Positions 13,014 to 24,768 of a stretch of DNA of 64,000 nt are shown piece after piece. The stretch is from Scenedesmus sp. ARA3 (lineage: Eukaryota > Chlorophyta > Chlorophyceae > Sphaeropleales > Scenedesmaceae): positions 1 to 64,000 of the forward strand of contig RWJK01001977.1 of assembly GCA_004335835.1 (NCBI GenBank). The letters run 5' to 3'. The position numbers were made by a program, and so were the translations under genes. Within the stretch, counting starts at the first letter, position 1; the number at the start of each line of letters is the position of its first letter. The notes under the pieces were generated by a model, which ran no database searches, was not told the origin of the DNA, and was given only the letters and a program-made list of their open reading frames with translations.

Positions 13014-13075
13014 CACTTGTAGGATGGCAGCAATCCGCAGCAGCTGTGGGTTTGCAGCATTCATGTGGCGCAGCC

Positions 13076-13106
<31 letters not shown>

Positions 13107-13942
13107 GACTACAAGTGACAAGGCAGCACATCACAGCAGCAGCAGGTAGCAGCAGGGGCGCTAGCAGTGCTGCAATCGCAACTGGTGGTGGCAGCAGTGC
13201 TATTACCCTTTCAGGTGCAGGTGCTGCTGTGAATAGGGGCAGCGCTGCTGCAGTCAGCAGTAGCACAGCAAGTGGCAGAGGCAGGCGGCGCCACAAGCAC
13301 TCAAGGCAGGCAGGGTGCAGTGAACCGCAGCACAATGCAGCAGGCACTGCTGCTGCTGCTGGTGGTTGTGGTATTGTGAGCCAGCAGACTCTGCAGCCTG
13401 GAGCGCTAGCAGCAAGCCAGCAGCTGGTTAACACGCAACAGCAGTGGGCAGCTGCTGCTGCCGCAGCTACAGCAGTACTGCAGCAGGCGCTGGCGCAGCA
13501 GCAGCCACAAGGCAGCAGCAGCAGCAGCAGGAGCGATGCAGACGATGATGCAATAGCTGAGGCAGTTGCAGCGCTGGTGCAGCAGCTGCCGAAAGTTGTA
13601 CCGCAGGTGCAGCTGCTTGTACTGCCTGTTGTATTGCCGGGTGGCAGGGTGGGACAGCGCCTGCCGGGTGGCAAAGGTGGAGGCGGCAGCAGGCTGTCTG
13701 CTCCTCGGCTGCTGAGCCTGAATGTGCCTTTTCTGGTGCCAATGCGGCATGCGTGGGAGCAGCTGCATAGCTTGCGGCAGGTGCTGCTGATGGTTGGGAT
13801 GCCGGCTCCTCTGCCGGCAATGCAACAGCAGCAGCTGCAGCAGCAGGGCGCTGTTGTTGGTGGCAACAGCAGTAAACAGTGGCACAGGTGTGATGCAGCT
13901 GGAGCTGGTGAAGCTAGTAACATGCAGGATTGGCCTGTGACT

Positions 13943-13973
<31 letters not shown>

Positions 13974-14248
13974 GGGTGGCTGCTGCAGGTGGCATGTTGC
14001 GAGGGGTGTTTTCCCTGCAGCAGCTGGAGCAGCAGTGGCAGCAGCAAGTGCAGCTGGGCAGCCCGACAGCTGGTCGTCAGTTAGACCAAGCCGATTGGTT
14101 TGACCAAGAGCTGCAGTCCCAGGACCAGCAGCAGCTGCCGCAGCAGCTGCAGCATGTCTCTGCACAAGCAACAACACAGGGTGTGCAGCAAGGAGGCCTT
14201 GCAGATGCTGCTGCATCCGGCAGGGCAGCGCACAGCAAAGCGCAGCTG

Positions 14249-14279
<31 letters not shown>

Positions 14280-14365
14280 TGCCTAGCTATGCACTGGAGG
14301 CTGTGCAAGGCATGGTGCTGTCGTGTATGGACAGGCAAGCTCTGCAAACGCCGCCAGAGGCCTAG
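11462..14365 (+). CDS. F-box-like protein with long Q/A tracts
   Basis: Modelled as two exons, 11462-12083 and 12390-14365 (865 aa), both phase 1 at the junction. A donor at 11982 is an equally phased alternative. Residues ~28-77 (LLELLPLSCWSAVVDLLTARD, then a leucine/serine-rich stretch and GIWSQAACN) fit an F-box, the SKP1-binding motif of SCF ubiquitin ligases. No substrate-binding repeat (LRR, Kelch, WD40) follows. The rest has poly-A (~12554-12594), a pure glutamine run of about 20 (12954-13012) and further Q runs. A more complex C-terminal segment (~13560-13810) contains VLPVVLPGGRVGQRLP. The F-box call rests on pattern only. Confidence 0.55.
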
Positions 14366-15550
14366 ACAGAGGATGTATGGCCGGTGCTGTTCGCTGACTG
14401 GGTTTATAATGGAGTTTTATAATAGTGTTGATGTGTTTGCTCAGCTGCTTGGCTGCCGTGCGTGTGCTGGATGGCGCAAGTGCTGTGCAGACAGCTGCAA
14501 GTGGTGTGACTGTGCTGCAATTGTGGCTGAAGGTGTGGTTTGTAAGCACCTGGATAGTATAGCGTCGATTGGCATTTGAAACAATGTGGTTACTGCGGCT
14601 CATTATGCGGCATGGCAAGTCATGCAGTTCATTATAAAGTCTGCTGACAAGTTTTCCCACTCACCTGTTCAACAGGGTCCCCCGGGTGACTCCAGGAGCA
14701 GTGCGGACACGCATGCAAACCAACACGGACAAACACTTCAGTTTCAGGACGGGGCTCCGATGGTATCTTTATGGTCAGTACAGGTCTGGGCAGGCCAAAG
14801 CGGGTGCAGGCAGATGCCCTGCATGCAGCTGCAGATGACCTTCCACCTTCCGTATCCTATTTCGTTAACCTACGTTCTGCAAAGCCTGAACACTGTTAAA
14901 ATGGTCAGTCTAATTTTTGAGTTGATTGGGTGGATTAACCGGGATTTGCGGCGGTCAGCGTAGCTAGACGTAGCTAGCTAGCTCTGGAACGGTTTCCCCC
15001 TCGACATCAACCCAGCCAGCAGCACAGCAAAGCAGCAATCCAGCCCAGACGTAGACTTCAGTGTGCATAGCCGTGGTGAGCAGCAGACATGGGCAGTCGC
15101 AGGCAGGTTTTCGGCAGCATTAGCAGCAGCAGCAATGGCAGCACTAGTACTGCTGTAGTGAAAGCATGCTGTCACGTAAAATTTGATAGCTGCAGCTCGG
15201 GAGCAACCCAACCTGTGGGTGTGAGCTTCTCCCTGGATGCCTATGCTGTGTTGCAGCAACCTGCAGCTTTCTGCGTGGTGAACATGGCACCGTGCACTGC
15301 GCACCACTTCCCGGGGAAGGGACCCAGCGCTTCTTCTATAGAAGTGACGTGTAGACACTGCACCCTGCCAGCATGCAATAAAACTGCACTGACTGCCAAC
15401 CAAATTGCACCTGGTGCCGCTTCAAATGCTGACAAGCTGATTCCCACCTGGTGCCTTGCGTGTGTGCAGCGCCTGCAGGCACACGGCAGTGACTAGCAAC
15501 AACAAGCCACCCAGCAGGAAGAAAGGCTGCACTAGCAGTAGCAGCAGTAA

Positions 15551-15601
<51 letters not shown>
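14366..15601. other. Intergenic region ending in a (CAG)n tract
   Basis: No convincing gene. A (CAG)n run of about 14 units (15556-15601) lies immediately before the ATG at 15602, in the presumed 5' UTR of the next gene. Confidence 0.4.
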
Positions 15602-15602
<1 letters not shown>

Positions 15603-17806
15603 TGAGCCATGGGCGCCAGCAGCGCCGCAACAGACAGCCAACCACTCCCATCAGCACGCTCAGTGCATTGGGCCAAGCCACTGCATCAGCTTTGCTCGTG
15701 TTGCTGCTGCTCTCCTTCAAGGCAGTAGCACCATGTGCAGCGCAGCCTGCCAAGCAGCCCCTCTGCTACTGGAGTAGCAGCGATGGTGTGTGCAGCTTGG
15801 ACTTTGCTGTGCATGCAGCAAGCTTGGCAAGCATTAACCTGCACCTGAGCCAGCAGCTGGCAGCATTGCAGCAGAAGACATGGCAGTGCAAGGCAGCTGG
15901 CAGTGCAGTGTGGCAGCAGGCCTGCGCTGCGGATCAAACGGAGCAATGCACAACATTGCAAGCAGCAGATGGGAACTCCGCTTTCTGTGTTGCGCGGGGA
16001 GTGGCGGAAGGATCCGCCGATGACAAGCAGGCATTGCTGACAGTGCTGGCGGAGCTTGACAGTGGCAGCAAGTGGTGCAGCAACAGAACCAGCGCTGAGG
16101 CCTGTGCAGCCGCGGATCTCCTGCCCTATCTGCCAGCAGTCAACACCACCTGCAGGCCCGATATTCTGCACCAGCTGTTTGACGGCTGCTGCGTGGATAC
16201 AGACCCAGCAGATTTCAGCAGCAAGGGCTTATCAGGTTGGCTTCCCGACCGCGTCACGCCTTCAAAAGGGTTCACAGATCTATCCAACAACCCTGCGCTG
16301 TGCGGTACGCTGCCTCTCACCAGGGCAACTGGCACCTCCATCAGCAGCATGCAGCCGGCACCTGTGAAACTGCTCAACTCAAATGTGAAGATTGATCTGA
16401 GTGAGTTGGGCTCACTGAATGGCCCTATGATTGCAAGGTGGCTGGGTGATGGTGCGATTGCATACAACAACTTGTACAGCAAGCTGTCTTTGGATGGATC
16501 GCACTTCATGTGTGTGTTTCTGCACGCTGGGAAGTTGAGCGTTGCTGGTAGTGATGCCTGTAAGCCTTCCGGTGGAAGCAGCTGCACCTGCAAAGGTGGG
16601 TTGGCTGTGCTGCTGCATGGCAGCAGCGAGGAGTGGGCGGCATGTCACCGGGGCGTTACTAACATGTCATTTGACAGCAGCCTGCACCAGGCGAAGGCGC
16701 TTGCTCAGTACGATAAGTACATGCTGGGTGAGGAGCCTGCTTTCGCATGTGGTAAAGGCGGCAGGTCGTACAGGGACAAGATCGCCGCACTTGTGTGGTG
16801 TGTGACGTCTGTTGTCATCATCGTGCTGTGTGCTATTGCATACGTGTACCGCGAGCAGTTGGGCATATGGGTGCACGAAGATGCACGGCTTCCCCGCGCA
16901 TCATCTGCATCCTCACAAAGGACGGCTCCAGACGACGCACACTGGCTAAGGCTGGCAATTGCCGCGGCGCTGCACCAACTGGCTGAAACGGTACGCAACC
17001 GCCGGCAGCACGTATCAGCTCCTGCACCACCGCCAGCAGCTGGCAATCGCAGCAACAGCAGCAGGCAGCCGTACAAGTGGTGGGTCAAGGCACTCTTTCT
17101 GACGAGCTACGCATTGCTGCACACAGCCGATGTGGTGTCTGACTGGTTGTACTTGTACAATGTTGCGCGCTCCGGAAACCTGCAGGTGCTGCTGCATCTA
17201 GGGTGGCTGCTGCTGGCACCATACCTCGTCGTGCAGTTGGTGTATGCTGCATGCCTGTTGCGGTGCAGGGCACACCTTTGGCGGCCAGTGACTGCTGCAG
17301 TGCTGTTTGTGGAGGCTGTGATTGCAGTGTCGCTGCCGGCTGTAGCGACAAGCCGGCTACTGCGGTACGCCGGCAGCCGTAGCTATGTCACCCAGGCAGA
17401 CTGCATCCGAATGGCGTGGATGTTCTTTGCGTGTGCTGTGTTCAGCCAGCTGGTGCTGTTTGTTGTGGGCCTGCTGTGGAAGGCGAGGAGCTACTTTGCG
17501 CGCCATGAAAGCGGTGACCAGCGGGATGCTGCGGACGCACTCGCTGTGCTGGGTGATGCGCTGTTCTTGGCGCTGGAAGATGTGCCTCAGCTGATCCTGC
17601 AGACGGTGTTTTGGGTGTCAGGGATGGCCCTGCTGCCAGCTTGGGTATATGGCATATCTACAGCGCTGTCGCTGCTGGGTCTCAGCTTTGGGGTGGGTCA
17701 TGTCGCGCTGCGTGTGCGGCGTCAGGGTGGTGGGCTGAAGTGGTGTGCTGACCTGGCGGCTGCCTGGCGGCTGCAGCTGATCGTGGTGACTGGCGGCAAC
17801 CAATGA
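15602..17806 (+). CDS. Receptor-like membrane protein with XK-related-like tail
   Basis: Intronless, 734 aa. The N-terminus has a basic stretch then a hydrophobic signal or anchor (ALLVLLLLSF, about residues 29-42). A Cys-rich ectodomain follows, with a degenerate LRR-like motif (DLSNNPALCGTLP, ~225). A single membrane helix lies at ~394-416 (TSVVIIVLCAIAYVY). After a polar linker, five or six helices (~497-715) include DVVSDWLYLY and LEDVPQLILQTVF. The D..SD pair and the E..PQL..Q motif recall XK-related (XKR) proteins, some of which are phospholipid scramblases, but overall similarity is only suggestive. Likely at the cell surface. It could be an algal LRR receptor class lacking a kinase. 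No introns, unlike most neighbours. Confidence 0.55.
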
Positions 17807-18328
17807 TGGCTGGCTGGCTAGCTAGCCTAGCCGTGCAAGTTTCAAGGGGAATTCACTCCCGTGCAGGTTACTTTCTTCTAGGTGGTTCAACCTGGAGATG
17901 AAGTGGCGCGTAATGGGGTCGTGTGTGCGTTACTCGACTGTTACACGGTTGATCAGATGCAAGAACTCGCTGATCTTGGCTTAAACTTGGCCCAGCTCTT
18001 CAAAGATAAAGTTGCAAAGACGAACCAGCACGGCTGCCTGACGCTTGAAACACATGTTCAAGGCATTGCTGCGCGCCTTCAAGCATTGAAGGATCAATGT
18101 CGCAACGCTGCAATGCCTTCCATATCACATTTGTGCCCAGTTTGATCTGCAAGCCAGTGGCAACCAAAGCACACCACCAGCACTGCAGCCAGCACAACTG
18201 GCAGCAGCGGCAACTTCTTCTTGTAGCCACCAATCTGGCCAGCAACGCATGTCAACAAACAATGTCGCATCAGTCCTGGCAGCGGCAATGTCAGTGACGC
18301 CGCAAGAGAGTGGCCAACGCCTTCTCAA
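17807..18328. other. Spacer with an unassigned small ORF
   Basis: An 87-codon plus-strand frame (17882-18145) has less G+C-biased codons than its neighbours and looks mildly protein-like (QMQELADLGLNLAQLFKDKV). It starts at a non-ATG codon just after a TAG that could be a 3' splice site. It could be a relic exon or element fragment; nothing is recognised. Confidence 0.2.
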
Positions 18329-19424
18329 TCAAGCTTTGACAGCCTCAGTGGCAGCCAGTGCCTGCCTGTCGACCCAGCTAGGCACGTCCACCAGGAGTGC
18401 TGCCGTTGCAGGGAAGCACACCTCATAACAGTAGTTGGCTCCTGTGCAGCACACAACACAGATACAACGCTTTGTTATCAACACGTGGCATGAGAACAAG
18501 GCCATAAAGTTGGAGCGGTGACTAACGCCAACGCTGAAGAGCCGTGGCTGGCTGCTGCACGCCAGTTGTTGCTGTGATGACATAGCAAGCAGCAGACAGC
18601 AGACTGTAACTAGGAAAATCCATGTGCCGCAGCATCAAGCATGGCATGCAGGTCCCTCTGCATGCCATCCAAAAGAAGTGCAGCCTACCTGCCAGAACAG
18701 TGCCGTGGTACGAGAAGTGCTCGTCACGCACAGGCGTCACCCAGCAGATGTCCTGCTCCCTTGCACCCCATGCCTCTTCCACTGCACGCTTCAACTGGCT
18801 GTTGAGGTCAAAGTACTGGTCTTCAATGTACCCTCTGCTCAGTCAACAACATCAAGCAACATGCATTTTGTCGCACAGGTCAGAGGGAGGACACGGCTGC
18901 ATCGTCATCCTGATTGTACCTACGATTGCTCAGTTGCAGGACCGGCACATACACTGATATACTGATCAGTTGGCATCCAAACCTGCAGATTAGTAGCAAG
19001 CTCTGCACAATACTTCGAGTTGTAGCCATAATGCTGCATTGCTGTGCCACAGTCGTAGGGCTGCCACTAGCTGCGCACAACACACAGCATGAAGCAGCAT
19101 GCAAGGTGCGGTGCTGCTAGTACGGTACAGGGCGTACGGCATTTGATCCAGGCCAGCACTTCAGAGGTTGCTTACTCATTCATAGATTCTGCGCAGGTGC
19201 TGAACTCGGAGACCAGCAGTGCCCAGCGTGCGCCTGGTTCCGTCGTCAAGAGCTCCAGCTGCTGTGCAGGCTGCAAGGGGCGGCCAAAGTTGCCAGCGCC
19301 CTCATCATACAGATCCTCATACAGATCCGCCTCCTCAATCTCCTCATCACGTTCTGCTTTCAGCCCTTGGTAGTCCTCCTCGTCCTCATGATAGCCTGTA
19401 TAGGCTCTGAACAGAGGCACCACC
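18329..19424 (-). CDS. Unrecognised protein, 3' part of a multi-exon gene
   Basis: Exons in transcript order: 19424-19176, ~19060-18963, 18834-18689 and 18441-18329. The last two joins agree in phase. The first join does not fit the only good donor (GA|GTAAGC), so a small exon may be missing. The first exon is acidic (YHEDEEDYQGLKAERDEEIE). Later parts read HYGYNSKYCAELATNLQVW, YIEDQYFDLNSQLKRAVEEA and, at the end, SWVDRQALAATEAVKA. The 5' end lies above 19424; an open minus frame at 19863-20126 with a helical look is a possible upstream exon. I recognise no family. Protein-like composition with phased splice sites is the evidence that it is a gene. Confidence 0.5.
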
Positions 19425-20295
19425 CTGCAGAGCAGCAATGCAGTCCCCAGGTTCAGCGCTTTGGCAGAGTGTACATTCGAACGACAAGGCCCTCATAAAA
19501 TGAAACCATATTTTTGTTAACTTTCAGTTGGGACGACGCTACTCGTTGTTCTGATGACAGCACTCTCCAGTGTGCGAAAAGCACCTGCCGATTTGATGGC
19601 AAGTTACGGCACAGAACAGGAACGGCGTGTTGGCCGCTGCCCTGCCCTGAAAACATATATGTTTGTTCTGCAGAAGTCTGTATACATCACAGTTGTATAC
19701 GGCACATATGCACTGAAAACTGTGCAAGCTTCACGGCAGCATCTCGCCTTCTGCTGACGCCGGAAAGGTTTACATGTACACGATTTAGACAAAAAAAAAC
19801 ATGATGACTGCTTTAATAACGTTTCCAGGCTCTCAAAACCCTGTAAGCGCTATAGGCTCAAACTAGAGGCCTGCAGTCCTGCGACAACGAGCAGCACAGT
19901 TCACCTTGTCTCTTTGCTTGGATAAGGTGAGTGCGGTCAGCAGGTTATTGAACTCAGTCAATGCCAATTCAAGCTCAGCACATTGTGCCTTGCCGTGTTC
20001 GATCACCGGGTGCCAGGTGCTGTTTACAAGGGCACCGGCAAACACTTGCCAGCAGTCATGCTGTTGTCCTTCAGGTGTATAACCAAAAGAGCTTTGATAT
20101 GTGTTTACAATATGATTGCTGTTCAAGCGGTCTTGTTTTATCGTACTTCAGATAATGATCACACAGCAGCGTAGTTCTCTCGCAGCGTGCGCAGGCAGAC
20201 CTTCCTGCAATATTTCGTTTACCTTCTCGTGCTTTTAGGCCACTGATGTTTTTTTGGGTGCATCGCAGGTAGTCTGTGGGTCACCACACGTCAAC
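19425..20295. other. Between two divergent genes
   Basis: May contain further 5' exons of the minus-strand gene (candidate 19863-20126) and the promoter of the RCC1 gene. The A+T-richer part at 19480-19860 has no CAG repeats. Nothing else supported. Confidence 0.3.
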
Positions 20296-22288
20296 ATGAA
20301 GTGCACGATGAGAACAGGAGCTCAACTGGTCGAGCTGGCATGGACGATGATTACTATGGCATGGGTGTTGAGCGCGGGCGCCTATGATGCTTCCGATGTA
20401 TGCAATGGTGTGAACGAGGCAGATGCTGGGTTTGGGCATACGTGTGCAGCTATGACAGATGGCACTTTGCGCTGCTGGGGCATCAACAACTACGGTCAGT
20501 TGGGTGATGGCAGCAAGACAAGCAGCAGCATGCCTGTAGTGGTGTCATGCTTGAGCAACGTGCTGAGCGGCAGCATCACCACTGGCTATTCCCACACATG
20601 TGCAGTCCTGAACAGCGGCACTGCAAGCTGCTGGGGTGCCAATGATTAAGGCCAGCTGGGCGATGGCAGCACCACTGAGCGCACCACGCCTGTGGTGGTG
20701 TCAGGCTTGGTCACAGTGCGCATGATTGCCGCGAGCCACGGGGGGTATCACACATGTGCAGTCCTGACTAGTGGAGGTGCACGCTGCTGGGGTGCCAATG
20801 GCAGCGGCCAGCTGGGTGATGGCAGCACTGTCAGTCAACCCGTGCCTGTAGCAGTGTCAGGCTTGACTGATGTGCTGAGCATTGCCGCCGGAAGCACCCA
20901 CACATGTGCAGTTCTAACTCTTGGCACTGTCAGCTGCTGGGGTGCCAACAGTTTCGGCCAGCTGGGTGACGGCAGCACCACCAACCGTACAACGCCTGTC
21001 GCGGTGTCAGGTCTGAGCGACGTACACAGCATTGCGACCGGCGAATTGCACACGTGTGCACTGCTGAACAACGGCACTGCACGCTGCTGGGGCTACAACA
21101 GCTACGGCCAGCTGGGAGACCGCAGCAAGACAAACAGATTACTGCCAGTGGAGGTGTATAGCTTGGTCGGTGCCAGCAGCATCGCTGCTGGCTTCCAACA
21201 CACGTGCGCAGTGCTGGCGACTGGAACTGCCAGGTGCTGGGGCTTCAATAACAACCGCCAGCTGGGTGATGGTTCTACTGTCAATCGCATCCAGCCCCAA
21301 ACTCTGTCGGCCGTGAGCAACGTGCGCAGCATTGCCGCTGGGCAGAGGCACACCTGTGCTGTCCTAGGCAGCAACACAGCAAGCTGCTGGGGGAACAATT
21401 TGTATGGCCAGCTGGGTGATAGCAGCACCACTGGCAATGCCAGTGCCGCACCCATTCCGCTCGCATGCCGTGAGTGACGCCGGCGTTGACAGTTATAAAA
21501 GATATGTGGCGGCGCTGTGAGATATGCAGCTGCGTGTTGGGCTAGCCTTGCAGATATGCAGATGTGCAGATATGCAGATGTGCAGATATGCAGATGTGCA
21601 GACTTGCAGACTTGCAGACATGCAGTTGCATGCAGGAGCAGCTCTCGCCACAGCCCGAGCGCAAGCCAGCCATGATCGTGCTGTGCAGCACCTTCAAGCA
21701 TCTGGCACCTGCTTGCACGGGACCACATGCATGCGCAAGAGGGAGGGGTTGCTGTGAACGAACGATGTCACCTGCATGATGCTCTCTGTCGCTGGCAGCC
21801 GGTGCAGCTTTGATTTCGTTGTCAATGCATGGTTGCGCCCACGCGAGTGCTGCAGAACTGCAGCATCGATGCTGGTTACCTGACATCCTGCTTTCTGCCC
21901 GCCTTGCAGCGTGCACCGGCCAGCCCAGCACCACCAGCCCCGCCATGCCTGCCAACGCTGCCTGGAGCTGCCCCGGCACTGGCAGTATATCCGGCAGCAA
22001 CTGCAGCGCACAGTGCAGCAGCGGCTACACAGCTGGGGGGGCCACCAGCTGGGTTTCTACATGCACAAATGGCAATTGGAGTGCACCAGCCAAAGATGGG
22101 ACCGATGACGTGCTGGTGTGCAACCCAAACCGTGAGTGACGCTCGTGCAGCCGCATGAACTTCTTTGCTACTAGCAAGTAGTAGTACTACTCAAATGATG
22201 CGCAAATGAGCAGCCGCCTGCAAGTGCTTTGGCCGTGATCACGCTATTTGGATGCCTATTCGCTGACGTTTTGCTTGTACTGCTGCTG

Positions 22289-22322
<34 letters not shown>

Positions 22323-23062
22323 GGCCACAGCATGCACTGGCACACCACGCAGTCCAGACATGCCAGCCAATGCTGCTTTCCAATGCAGCAGCGTTGTGAG
22401 CGGAGCCAAGTGCAAGGCCTACTGTAGCCCCACATATACAGCAGCTGCTTCCACCTCCTGGGTGCCTACCTGCGTTGCTGGCGATTGGAGTACACCTGTC
22501 CCGGACACTGGCAACAACAGGCTGAGCTGCCTTGCATGTGAGCTGAACACGCAAAGTCATGTAGACGTGTATCGGGTCATGTAGATGTTGTGTGCACTGC
22601 AAGGTATGCAGGCTGTGTGCAGTGCCACCCTTGATGCTGTTGGACCATTGAGCAACACACCACGTAATATGCTGCAGCACTTGTGCACAACACCACATGC
22701 AAAACAACAAAGTGGTTTTCAATGTTCTGTTGCCAGCAGCTAATGCAGCATTTGGTTTCAGCTCGTCATGCATCGTTTGTACCCACGTCTGGTGCCGCAT
22801 TCCTGATTACCCAACATTGCCCGGACTGCCCGCCTTGCAGCGTGCACCGGCCAGCCCAGCACCACCAGCCCCGCCATGCCTGCCAACGCTGCCTGGAGCT
22901 GCCCCGGCACTGGCAGTACATGCGGCAGCAAGTGCAGCGCACAGTGCAGCAGCGGCTACACAGCTGGGGGGTCCACCAGCTGGGTCTCTACATGCACAAA
23001 TGGTGCCTGGAGTGCACCAGCCAGGAATGGGACCGATGACATGCTGGTGTGCGTTCCTAACC
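20296..23062 (+). CDS. Secreted RCC1-repeat protein with sushi-like modules, interrupted by a stop
   Basis: Exon 1 (20296-21469) starts with a signal peptide (ending near MAWVLSAGAYD). It encodes about eight BNR/RCC1-type repeats, each of the form HTCAVL..GTA.CWG.N.YGQLGDGST, as in secreted RCC1_2 proteins of algae and bacteria. A TAA at 20647-20649 falls where sister repeats have Y, S, F or N before GQLGDG; one base change from TAC would make it. Three further exons follow: 21910-22131, 22331-22537 and 22841-23062. All are phase 1-1 and each encodes a ~70-residue module with six cysteines (CTG...WSC...C..QC.SGY...C..G.W...C) resembling CCP/sushi domains. Exons 21910 and 22841 are nearly identical. 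No 3' end was found, so the gene is either longer or a broken copy. Ligand unknown. Confidence 0.7.
21547..21625 (+). repeat. 12-bp tandem repeat in the intron after the RCC1 exon
   Basis: Alternating GCAGATAT and GCAGATGT units decay into GCAGACTT and GCAGACAT. No coding role. Confidence 0.8.
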
Positions 23063-24353
23063 GTGAGTGACACACCCGCAGGCACGCAGCTTTGCCTCAC
23101 ACGACAAGGTACACGTCCCACGCATCATAAGCCGCTCTGTTGTGTGGCGCAAATATGAGTGAATGGTTGATGGATGGTTGATGTAGTGGCTGCCCAATGA
23201 GCCTGTCATTGGCTCAACAATTGGCTGTGTTCCCGTCGTGTAACACACAAACTGTGAATGCTCGGACAGAACTGCTGTGACATCGAACGATGCATGCATG
23301 AGCAACTGCCGACAGCTGAGCGTGTACAGCCCTCCAGTAGTACTGCCACCACAACCAGCAACATCTTCAGCATGCTTGCAGTCCAAGGCTCCCTCCGGTG
23401 CTGAGCAGCGTGGTGTTGCGCTGCCATGCTGCTGCTAGCTGAGCGTCCTTGGCACTGCTCGAGGCGTCAGCGGAGGTGCCTCGTGACGCATGCGTCTGCG
23501 AAGAACGCTTTTGGATGGGCTGTGCGGAAGCAGTGCGGAAGATACATGCCTGTACAGATCGGCGACAACTTGCGAACATGCACCGAGGTGCACGTGCTGA
23601 AAGAGCCATACTGGGTAGCATTGCTTCCAATTTTGCTGTTTAATCTCCTAAAATGGCCATGAAGGGTTGAATGGTGGCTTCGAGGGACTTCCTGAAGCAC
23701 CAGTACACGGTGGGTTCAGGGCACACGTTGTGACCAGTGCAGATTGTTCTGCAACCCTTTTAGCAACAAGACAAGCTAAGCCACTTGCTGTTTCGGCTTA
23801 ACGGTGGATTCACGAATGGAAGAAGCCTAGCAAATCGCATTCTGGCAGGTGCCACCTGCTGATTGGATACATTGGACACCTTTCAGATGATGCAGGTGGC
23901 AGCATTGCTGTTGCTGCGGGCTGCACCAGCATGGTGTCGGCTGCTGACATCCTTAAACTTGACCAATTGTGATGCATCAAATTCCTTGGTCTCCGTTTGG
24001 TAGCTACGGGGACAAAAATGAGTGCAGCACATCCAGAGCACTGCCATCTGTCACCAGCGCCAGCTGCTGCGTATGGCTGTCCGTGACAGCCTAAGTTGTA
24101 AAGAAGGACAATCTAGCATGGCAAATTTGTGCACCTTCAAGCATTGCTGTTGTGTTACCACGCTGTTTCTCAGGTGCTGAGCGATCGCCTTGGTCGCAGC
24201 CAGTCAATGGGTATTTCAGATCCAGGTCAATGGCATACTAAATGGAACCAGCAGTCATCCAGTGTTACTATGCTATACATATATTCATTTCTTCTCGCAC
24301 GTCTAAAAGTGCAGCACACCACAGCCATGTCGCCTACTAGCATATATCTATGC
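23063..24353. other. Intergenic region
   Basis: No ORF or exon with support. It may include unrecognised 3' exons of the RCC1/sushi gene or the end of its transcript. Confidence 0.3.
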
Positions 24354-24731
24354 TCAGTCAGCAAAGCGCACTGCACTCCTCACACCACCACTTGACGCAG
24401 CCCGCTGCTCAGCATCGGTAGGTGCAGCCGCAGCCGCAACCATGTCTCGCTGCTGTGCCGCCGCTGCAGCTGCGCTTGAGGGTGCAGTTGCATCTGCCGC
24501 CACACAGCTGAACTCATCCCCTGCACGCTGTTGGTAGCCTGCAGCGTCTATAGCAATCAGCACCTGCAGGCAGGAGGGTGGCAGCCGCATCATGCAATGT
24601 AAGGGGAAACCTGCATGACAGAAGCTTGTTGCAATAAGCTGGCCAGGTGGCAGCTGCCATGTCACAGCCGTTTCAGGGGCAGTTTAATTGGAAATACCTG
24701 ATAACCGCAAGTGCCATGCAAGGTATTGACA

Positions 24732-24768
<37 letters not shown>

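Noticed and set aside
12361..13923. Long minus-strand ORF rich in Cys, Leu and Ala
   Set aside because: It is the antisense of (CAG)n and (GCA)n tracts in the F-box-like gene; no domain content.
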